A stretch of 6,524 bases of DNA from Prevotellaceae bacterium. GTDB taxonomy: Bacteria; Bacteroidota; Bacteroidia; Bacteroidales; Bacteroidaceae. This document shows positions 1 through 4,692 of the stretch, piece by piece. Within the stretch, counting starts at the first letter, position 1. The number at the start of each line of letters is the position of its first letter. Location: assembly GCA_021204885.1 (NCBI GenBank), contig JAJPYP010000009.1, positions 1-6,524 on the forward strand, written 5' to 3'. A program made the position numbers and the translations under genes. Under the pieces are notes generated by a model that made no database searches, had not been told where the DNA came from, and saw nothing but the letters and a program-made list of their open reading frames with translations.

Positions 1-661
1 TCTCAGCGGGAAGTTTTGCTTTATCTGCTTGAACAGCAACTCTATTTCCCACCGCCTGCGATAAATTTCAACCGTTTCGACCGGATCGGCATCCATGTCG
101 TTCGTGAGCAGCGATACGAGCTTCCGGCTTTTCCCGTCGGCGTACAGTATGATACGCGCAAGGTGGGTCAAAGCCTCTTTCCCGGCATCCCCTCTCGAGA
201 CCTCCTTGGTAAACGCCACCTTCTTTGTCCATACTTCCATCAGGCCGTCGGGCGTCTGGTATATCGTGCTGTCCAGCACCTTGTATGTCAGGTTCTTCTT
301 CATCTTCGTGACATAGGTCACGCCCCTTTTGGACAGCTCCTCGAACTTCTCATAGTTGATGTATGCGCGGTCGATGGCGATTATGTCGTCCCTGCCCATG
401 GCCTCCGGACGGAGCATGAACGAGTCATGGGTGGCGGCGGAGGTGAACTTCACGTCGCAGGGCACGCCTTCGACGGACTGGATGACGGTGTGAACCTTTA
501 TTCCGCCCTTCTTCCTGCCGCGCTTGGGATTGCGTCCCGCACCCTTGTACACCGTGTTCTTGAACAATGAGACCGTGGTGGAATCCATAATCTTCAGCCT
601 TCTCATCCATTTCGCCCCCTCCCGGATCCGGCTGTCCGATAAAATGTGTACTTTTGCCCAT
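1..661 (-). pseudogene. IS4-family DDE transposase, internal deletion plus frameshift, C-terminus outside window
   Basis: Reading the minus strand from the ATG at 661-659 gives MGKSTHFIGQP, the N-terminal signature I recall for Bacteroides IS4-family transposases. That frame then runs into nonsense and stops at 425-427. In a different frame, from about 645 to base 1, the catalytic domain is fully open. It begins LSDSRIREGAKW and contains the first Asp in MDSTTVSLF (codon 585-583) and the second Asp in AIDRAY (codon 372-370). It ends with the Glu in the IS4 YREK motif, Y-x2-R-x3-E-x6-K (Glu codon 42-40). Spacings are 71 residues from D1 to D2 and 110 from D2 to E. The segment that normally lies between the N-terminal signature and LSDSR, about 110 residues by my recollection of the family, is missing. 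All catalytic residues survive, so the gene was probably inactivated recently by the deletion rather than by slow decay. An alternative ATG lies in frame at 670-668. Confidence 0.85.
634..644 (+). repeat. Inner arm of an 11-bp inverted pair, inside the transposase N-terminal codons
   Basis: GTCCGATAAAA at 634-644 is a perfect inverted match to TTTTATCGGAC at 757-767. This inner copy is part of the coding sequence for HFIGQ of the transposase and also lies at the deletion junction. The outer copy is at the presumed IS end. Whether the inner copy has any role in transposase binding is unknown. Confidence 0.6.
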
Positions 662-707
662 GGTTAACATTGATTTGTGTAGGGACTGCAATATTAACCA
701 AATGGGC
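656..707 (-). promoter_or_regulatory. Hairpin enclosing the transposase start codon
   Basis: Bases 656-672 and 689-707 form an imperfect inverted repeat: 17 pairs, one of them a G-U pair in minus-strand RNA, with a 2-nt bulge and a 16-nt loop (673-688). On the minus-strand transcript the 3' arm contains the transposase ATG (661-659) fully base-paired, and also the alternative ATG at 670-668. For IS10 and IS50 it is established that read-through transcripts entering from outside fold so as to hide the transposase start, which protects the host from adventitious transposition. The same role is inferred here from position and stability only. Confidence 0.6.
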
Positions 708-756
708 TGACCTTGCAATGCAACGCCAGCCCTAAATTTATACGCCCTCATGAAAG

Positions 757-767
757 TTTTATCGGAC
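757..767 (-). repeat. Candidate terminal inverted repeat at the left end of the IS
   Basis: Read outward to inward on the minus strand, this is GTCCGATAAAA followed by CTTTCATGAG. It lies about 100 bp upstream of the transposase start and just before the amidase gene, where an IS end is expected. It is called a terminal repeat by position and by its inverted partner at 634-644; the true partner at the other IS end is not in the window. Confidence 0.4.
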
Positions 768-781
768 GCCAATAATAATGT

Positions 782-1291
782 ATGATTACCGAACAATACC
801 CCTTGCCCGAATACCCCGACATCACGAATGAGGAGGAATTCCTAACCCGCATCGAAGATGGCCTTGCCATGCACTCTCCCCTTAGCGTGCGCTACCTCAT
901 ACTGCACTGCTCCGCCACGCGCTGCGACAAAGACTATACTGTAGAACAGCTTGAACGCGACCACAAAGCCCGAGGCTTCCGCACCGTGGGCTATCACTTT
1001 TATGTAAGGAAAGACGGCAGCGTGACACAGCATAGAAGATTGTGGGAAGTGGGTGCCCACTGCCGCCCCTACAACCGCTGCTCCATCGGTATCTGCTACG
1101 AAGGCGGCTTGGACGAGCAAGGCCGGCCCAAGGACACGCGCATCCCGGCACAGACCGACACCTTGCGGCACATCTTCGCAAGCCTGAAAACCATCTTCCC
1201 CGATGCCCTAATCTGCGGCCACCGCGACCTGCCCGGCACCACGCCCAAGGCCTGCCTTGCTTGGATGCGGGGGCGGTATTCGCAGGTGTAA
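782..1291 (+). CDS. N-acetylmuramoyl-L-alanine amidase, zinc type (Amidase_2/PGRP fold)
   Basis: The enzyme would cleave the amide bond between N-acetylmuramic acid and L-alanine in peptidoglycan. With the ATG at 782 the protein has 169 residues. Visible family features are the first zinc His in LILHCSATR (H42), Tyr in GYHFYV (Y71), the GAHCRPYNRCSIGICYEGG block (about 91-109), and a second metal site in CGHRDLPGTTPKAC with H147, Lys156 and Cys158. This matches the His/Tyr/His/Lys/Cys pattern of T7 lysozyme. No signal peptide or membrane segment is visible, so the protein may depend on another route out of the cytoplasm, or act as a phage-like lysin. The start is uncertain: family members usually begin just before the VRYLILHCSATR strand, which would fit the in-frame ATG at 869 (residue 30). 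An in-frame stop at 776-778 sets the limit upstream. The inferred IS end lies about 15 bp before 782, so the native upstream region has been replaced or displaced. Confidence 0.88.
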   Translation: MITEQYPLPEYPDITNEEEFLTRIEDGLAMHSPLSVRYLILHCSATRCDKDYTVEQLERDHKARGFRTVGYHFYVRKDGSVTQHRRLWEVGAHCRPYNRCSIGICYEGGLDEQGRPKDTRIPAQTDTLRHIFASLKTIFPDALICGHRDLPGTTPKACLAWMRGRYSQV

Positions 1292-1301
1292 TGCCCTTTC
1301 G

Positions 1302-1327
1302 GCCTTAAATGGGAAAGCCATTTTGGC
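1302..1327 (+). terminator. Weak stem-loop after the amidase gene
   Basis: AAATGG (1307-1312) pairs with CCATTT (1318-1323) around a 5-nt loop, and GCC/GGC extend the stem past a one-base asymmetry. It begins 10 bp after the amidase stop. No U-tract follows, so intrinsic termination is uncertain, and the 3' arm overlaps the -33 element of the next promoter. Confidence 0.3.
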
Positions 1328-1354
1328 TGGATACGGATTTAAAACATACCTTTG
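1322..1354 (+). promoter_or_regulatory. Candidate Bacteroidales-type promoter upstream of rpoN
   Basis: TTTG at 1322-1325 and TACCTTTG at 1347-1354 match the Bacteroides sigma-ABfr consensus (TTTG at -33, TAnnTTTG at -7) with a 21-nt spacer. Transcription would start near 1361, leaving a leader of about 155 nt before rpoN at 1517. The rest of this 225-bp spacer shows no ORF and no recognisable RNA element. A second TAnnTTTG (TATTTTTG, 1484-1491) lies closer to rpoN but has no -33 partner. Confidence 0.5.
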
Positions 1355-1516
1355 CGCCTTTGAAATACCCGGACTTTAAATAGGATGCCCGACGGAACCC
1401 GTTTGTGATATAGCGGCGAAAGTCAGCTACGCTTTCCTTTGATTAAATATGGGGAAAATATTCCGAATTAAGCAACTATTCACTATTTTTGTCCCATCAA
1501 TCAACAGCGTGCGGTA

Positions 1517-2998
1517 ATGATACAAGGCTCCCGACAGATTCAGACCCAGACCCAGCAACAGGTGCAGACCTTGTCGCCCCAGCAGGTGATGGCCATCAGG
1601 CTCTTGGAGCTGCCCGAGTTGGCCTTGGAGGAGCGCGTGCGCGGCGAGCTGTTGGAGAACCCCGCGTTGGAAGAGGGCAAGGAACAGCAGGAGAACGAGG
1701 AGTATGACGACGTGCAGGGTGCCGATGCCTTGGCCGAAGGCGACGAGGGCAAGGAGTATGACGAGCTGGCCGACTACAAGAGCGAGGACGACATCCCCGA
1801 CTACAAGTTGCAGGCCCACAACCGCGCCGTGGGCCAGAGCGCCGAAGACATTCCCTTCTCCCGGCAAGCCTCTTTCTATGAGATGCTCATCGCCCAGCTG
1901 GGCGAGCGCGACTTGGACCCCAAGCGGCGTGAGATAGTGGAGTATCTCATCGGCTCGTTGGACGACGACGGCCTGCTGCGCAAGTCATTGACGGGCATCA
2001 GCGACGAGCTGGCCATTTACGCGGGCATCGACGCCTCGCCTTGCGCCTTGGAAGAGGCCTTGCGGGTGGTACAGGACTTCGACCCCGCCGGGGTGGGGGC
2101 GCGTAACCTGCAAGAGTGCCTGCTCATACAGGTGCGGCGCAAGATGAATGGACCCTCTGCCTCAAGCCCGTTGCTCGGCACCGAGGAGCTCATTCTCACC
2201 AAATGCTACGACGAGTTCTCGGGCAAGCATTGGGAGAAGATAGCCGACAAGTTGGGCCGTCCACAAGACCTGTGCAGGGAGGCCCTGCGCGACATCTGCA
2301 AGCTCAATCCGCGTCCGGGCATCTCCTTGGGCGAGACCTTGGACAACAACATGCAGCACATCATCCCCGACTTCCTTGTGGAGAGCGGCGTGGGCGGCAC
2401 GCTGCAAGTGACGCTCAACGACCGCAACTTGCCCCAGCTGCGCATGAACCGTGACTATACCCGCCTTTTAGAGGAGCAGGCCAAGCGCCCTGTCTCCAAG
2501 GAGGTCAAGGACGCGACGCTCTTCTTGAAGCAGAAGATGGACGCCGCGCAAGGTTTCATCGATGCCTTGAAGCAGCGGCAGCAGACGCTCTTGGCTACCA
2601 TGGAGGGCATCGTGGCCTGGCAGCGTGCCTTCTTCTTGGAGGGCGACGAGTCGCTGTTGCGTCCCATGATATTGAAGGATGTGGCCGGGCAGACGGGCTT
2701 GGACATCTCCACCGTCTCGCGGGTGGCGGCAGGCAAGTACGTGCAGACCGATTACGGCCTGTATCCGTTGAAATTCTTCTTCAGCGACTCCTACACCACG
2801 GGCCAAGGAGAGGAGATGTCGGTGCGCGAGATACACCGCCTGCTCAAGGAGTGTATAGCCGGCGAGGACAAGAAGCGGCCCTATACCGACGTGGAGATAG
2901 CCGCCATCATGACGGGGAAGGGTTACCCCATGGCGCGGCGCACCGTGACCAAATACAGGGAGCAGCTGCACATTCCCGTGGCGAGGCTGCGCAAGTGA
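1517..2998 (+). CDS. rpoN: RNA polymerase sigma-54 factor RpoN
   Basis: This is the alternative sigma factor that directs core RNA polymerase to -24/-12 promoters and needs an AAA+ enhancer-binding activator to open them. The 493-residue protein shows the full domain order. The Gln-rich activator-interacting region I is at about 1-52 (LSPQQVMAIRLLELPELALEE, then ENPALEEG). A strongly acidic region II follows at about 52-95. The core-binding domain (about 105-310) includes the GVGARNLQECLL motif. The DNA-binding domain has a helix-turn-helix near 385-410 (DVAGQTGLDISTVSRVAAGKY), and the RpoN box ARRTVTKYRE is at 473-482, close to the C-terminus as expected. Length is normal for the family. The ATG at 1517 is the only sensible start, since the activator-interaction helix begins within the next 20 codons. 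No Shine-Dalgarno sequence is visible, which is usual in this phylum. A membrane protein gene follows after 15 nt, so rpoN probably heads the operon. Confidence 0.97.
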   Translation: MIQGSRQIQTQTQQQVQTLSPQQVMAIRLLELPELALEERVRGELLENPALEEGKEQQENEEYDDVQGADALAEGDEGKEYDELADYKSEDDIPDYKLQAHNRAVGQSAEDIPFSRQASFYEMLIAQLGERDLDPKRREIVEYLIGSLDDDGLLRKSLTGISDELAIYAGIDASPCALEEALRVVQDFDPAGVGARNLQECLLIQVRRKMNGPSASSPLLGTEELILTKCYDEFSGKHWEKIADKLGRPQDLCREALRDICKLNPRPGISLGETLDNNMQHIIPDFLVESGVGGTLQVTLNDRNLPQLRMNRDYTRLLEEQAKRPVSKEVKDATLFLKQKMDAAQGFIDALKQRQQTLLATMEGIVAWQRAFFLEGDESLLRPMILKDVAGQTGLDISTVSRVAAGKYVQTDYGLYPLKFFFSDSYTTGQGEEMSVREIHRLLKECIAGEDKKRPYTDVEIAAIMTGKGYPMARRTVTKYREQLHIPVARLRK

Positions 2999-3000
2999 AA

Positions 3001-3005
3001 GGAGG
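3001..3005 (+). promoter_or_regulatory. GGAGG ribosome binding site favouring the GTG start
   Basis: A canonical Shine-Dalgarno GGAGG lies between rpoN and the PAP2-like gene, 8 nt before the GTG at 3014. Such sites are uncommon in this phylum and none is seen before the other genes here. Its spacing favours GTG 3014 over ATG 3023. Confidence 0.45.
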
Positions 3006-3013
3006 ATGGAAAA

Positions 3014-3691
3014 GTGACCGGCATGACAGAAGAACACCTTACGGCAGACAGGGGCATCGTCAAGATAGCTTGGTGGGTTTCGGCGTTGTTCACGCCCTTC
3101 TCCATCCCTTTCCTCGCTTTCTTGATACTGTTCCTCTTCTCCTATCTGCGCATCATGCCGTTGGCCTACAAGTTGGTGGTGCTTTCGGTGGTGTGCAGCT
3201 TCACCATCGTGCTGCCGGCGCTGGGCATCTTCCTGTTCCGCCGCATCTACGGATTGAGTGCGGCCGACCTTACCGAGCGCAAACGCCGTTATATCCCCTT
3301 CTTCATGACCATCCTCTCTTACCTGTGTTGCCTGCTGATGATGCGCCGCCTGAACATCCCTTGGTACATGACGGGCATTATCCTCACGGCCTTGGTCACG
3401 ATGATCATCTGCTTGGTGGTGAACTTGAAGTGGAAACTGAGCGAGCACATGGCGGGCGCGGGCGCGGTGATGGGCGGATTGGTGGCGTTCAGCGCCCTGT
3501 TCGGTTACAACCCCGTGTGGTGGCTCTGCGTGTTCATCTTGATAGCCGGCCTGCTGGGGTCGGCACGCATCATCTTGCAGCACCACACCTTGGGCGAGGT
3601 GCTGTGCGGTTGCTTGGTGGGGTTGGTATGCTCTTTGCTGGTGTTGCACCCCATGAGCAACATACCGCTGTTCCACCTCTTCTTGTTCTGA
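3014..3691 (+). CDS. Multi-pass membrane protein, PAP2 (lipid phosphatase) superfamily, divergent active site
   Basis: The 225-residue protein is almost entirely hydrophobic, with about six transmembrane segments (roughly 20-45, 52-76, 94-110, 117-137, 147-163 and 168-187, then 195-212). Three PAP2 signature regions can be placed in order: a basic ERKRRYIPF stretch (88-96) standing for KxxxxxxRP; SEH (143-145) where PSGH is usual; and SARIILQHHTLGEVLCG (183-199) resembling SRxxxxxHxxxDVxxG, with Arg185, His191 and Glu195 in place of Asp. Family members hydrolyse lipid phosphates such as undecaprenyl pyrophosphate or phosphatidic acid at the membrane. The loss of Pro-Ser-Gly before the His makes the activity here uncertain. 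The GTG at 3014 is preferred because GGAGG at 3001-3005 lies 8 nt upstream; the ATG at 3023 is the alternative, 17 nt from it. The gene follows rpoN by 15 nt and is probably co-transcribed with it. Confidence 0.8.
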   Translation: MTGMTEEHLTADRGIVKIAWWVSALFTPFSIPFLAFLILFLFSYLRIMPLAYKLVVLSVVCSFTIVLPALGIFLFRRIYGLSAADLTERKRRYIPFFMTILSYLCCLLMMRRLNIPWYMTGIILTALVTMIICLVVNLKWKLSEHMAGAGAVMGGLVAFSALFGYNPVWWLCVFILIAGLLGSARIILQHHTLGEVLCGCLVGLVCSLLVLHPMSNIPLFHLFLF

Positions 3692-3741
3692 ATATAATGT
3701 GATTGTAACGATAGTAACTAACCTAAAAAAGAATAGTGATT

Positions 3742-4122
3742 ATGATTTTTCCAAATGACATCAAGTACACCAAAGAGCATGAATGGATACGCTTGGAGGG
3801 CGACATCGCTTACGTAGGCATTACCGATTATGCACAAGACCAACTCGGCGACATCGTGTTCGTCGACATACAGACCGAGGGCGAGACCTTGGAAGAGGGC
3901 GATACCTTCGGCACCATCGAAGTGGTGAAGACCATATCGGACATCTTCATGCCCGTGGGCGGTGAGGTGCTGGAGCAGAACGAGGCGCTGGCCGACCATC
4001 CCGAGTATGTGAACCAAGACCCCTACGGGAAGGGATGGCTTATCAAGATAAAGCCGGCCGACGACGCCGACTTCGAGGCGCTTTTGGATGCCGAGGCTTA
4101 CAAGGCGCTTGTCAACGCTTGA
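3742..4122 (+). CDS. gcvH: Glycine cleavage system H protein
   Basis: The H protein is the lipoylated shuttle of the glycine cleavage complex. It carries the aminomethyl group from the P protein (decarboxylase) to the T protein and is reoxidised by the L protein. The 126-residue product has the family N-terminus (IKYTKEHEWIRLEG, then YVGITDYAQDQLGDIVFVD). It also has the lipoyl hairpin IEVVKTISDIFMPVGGEV, in which Lys63 is the lipoylation site. The C-terminal NQDPYGKGWLIKIKP block is conserved too. Length matches the family. I chose ATG 3742 over an in-frame GTG at 3736 because MIFPNDIKYT is the expected N-terminus. No P or T gene is in the window; in many Bacteroidota the gcv genes are scattered. 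A 50-nt AT-rich gap separates it from the membrane protein gene, with no clear promoter. Confidence 0.97.
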   Translation: MIFPNDIKYTKEHEWIRLEGDIAYVGITDYAQDQLGDIVFVDIQTEGETLEEGDTFGTIEVVKTISDIFMPVGGEVLEQNEALADHPEYVNQDPYGKGWLIKIKPADDADFEALLDAEAYKALVNA

Positions 4123-4176
4123 CCTTCTTGTCGATGTAACCAATCTGTCCCTTTTCATCTTATAAAAAGGATTGTC

Positions 4177-4686
4177 ATGACCCCGGTTATCAGCATCATC
4201 ATGGGCAGCACGTCCGACCTTCCCGTCATGGAGAAGGCCGCACAGCTGCTCGACGAGTTACATGTTCCCTTCGAGATGAACGCCCTCTCCGCCCACCGCA
4301 CGCCCGAGGCGGTGGAGGCCTTTGCCAAGCAGGCCAAAGGGCGCGGCATCAAGGTCATCATCGCCGCTGCCGGCATGGCCGCGGCGTTGCCCGGCGTGAT
4401 TGCCGCCAACACCACGTTGCCCGTTATCGGCGTGCCCGTCAAGGGCTCGGTATTGGACGGTGTGGATGCGCTCTACTCCATTATCCAGATGCCTCCTGGC
4501 ATACCTGTGGCTACCGTCGCCATCAACGGCGCGATGAATGCCGCCATCCTTGCCGTGCAGATGCTGGCTTTGTCGGATGCCCGGCTTGCCGAGGCCCTCG
4601 CCGCTTACAAGGAGGGGTTAAAGCAGAAGATCGTGAAGGCAAACGGGGAGTTGGCTGGCGTGAAGTATGCCTACAAAGTAAACTGA
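4177..4686 (+). CDS. purE: 5-(carboxyamino)imidazole ribonucleotide mutase PurE
   Basis: PurE converts N5-CAIR to CAIR in de novo purine synthesis, in the cytoplasm. The 169-residue protein shows the substrate-binding MGSTSDLPVM loop (9-18), the NALSAHRTPEAV segment (35-46) with catalytic His40, and the PVIGVPVKGSVLDGVDALYSIIQMPPGIPVATV core (82-114). Length is typical of bacterial class I enzymes. The loop that reads AGGAAHLPG in E. coli and Bacillus is AAGMAAALPG here (64-73), so the second conserved His is replaced by Ala. I recall the same form in other Bacteroidota, so it is probably a lineage feature and not a defect. The ATG at 4177 lies 54 nt after gcvH. The stop is 6 nt before the ispG start, in the same reading frame, so the two are very likely translationally coupled. 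Glycine cleavage feeds one-carbon units to purine synthesis, which suits the gcvH neighbour. Confidence 0.96.
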   Translation: MTPVISIIMGSTSDLPVMEKAAQLLDELHVPFEMNALSAHRTPEAVEAFAKQAKGRGIKVIIAAAGMAAALPGVIAANTTLPVIGVPVKGSVLDGVDALYSIIQMPPGIPVATVAINGAMNAAILAVQMLALSDARLAEALAAYKEGLKQKIVKANGELAGVKYAYKVN

Positions 4687-4692
4687 CGCGGC

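Larger units (their letters stand above)
1..767 (-). mobile_element. IS4-family insertion sequence, internally deleted, running off the left edge
   Basis: A minus-strand stretch encodes the catalytic part of an IS4-type transposase, and upstream of it lies an untranslated leader of about 100 bp that looks like the left end of the element. The outer boundary is inferred: the 11-mer GTCCGATAAAA, read on the minus strand from 767, is the best candidate for the terminal inverted repeat, but the opposite end is outside the window and no target-site duplication can be tested. The true edge may lie a few bases further out, up to about 780. The coding part carries an internal deletion, so this copy cannot make its own transposase. 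The amidase gene starts about 15 bp beyond the inferred end. Confidence 0.75.

Noticed and set aside
16..570. Plus-strand 184-codon frame at the left edge
   Set aside because: It is the complement of the transposase catalytic domain, which has the full DDE and YREK motifs on the minus strand.
634..767. A 134-bp MITE inserted into the transposase gene
   Set aside because: The inverted 11-mers at its ends suggested this, but the inner part encodes the correct transposase N-terminus and leader. An internal deletion explains the arrangement better. A MITE derived from this end remains possible and is left as a check.
425..796. Minus-strand 123-codon frame taken as an independent gene
   Set aside because: Only residues 46-56 (MGKSTHFIGQP) are meaningful, as the transposase N-terminus. 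The part before is IS leader, and the part after is out-of-frame transposase sequence.
1415..1437. GAAAG/CTTTC inverted repeat between amidase and rpoN as an operator
   Set aside because: Only five pairs around a 9-nt loop, with no other support; easily expected by chance.
1427..1867. Minus-strand hydrophobic frame over the rpoN 5' end (Leu/Val-rich, looks membrane-like)
   Set aside because: The Leu/Val richness is the antisense reading of the Gln/Glu/Asp-rich N-terminus of RpoN, so the apparent membrane protein is an artefact.
2468..3676. Long minus-strand open frame (402 codons) opposite rpoN and the PAP2-like gene
   Set aside because: Very rich in His, Gln, Arg and Ala with no recognisable motif, and it spans two clearly real genes on the other strand. 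It is a by-product of GC-rich codon use.
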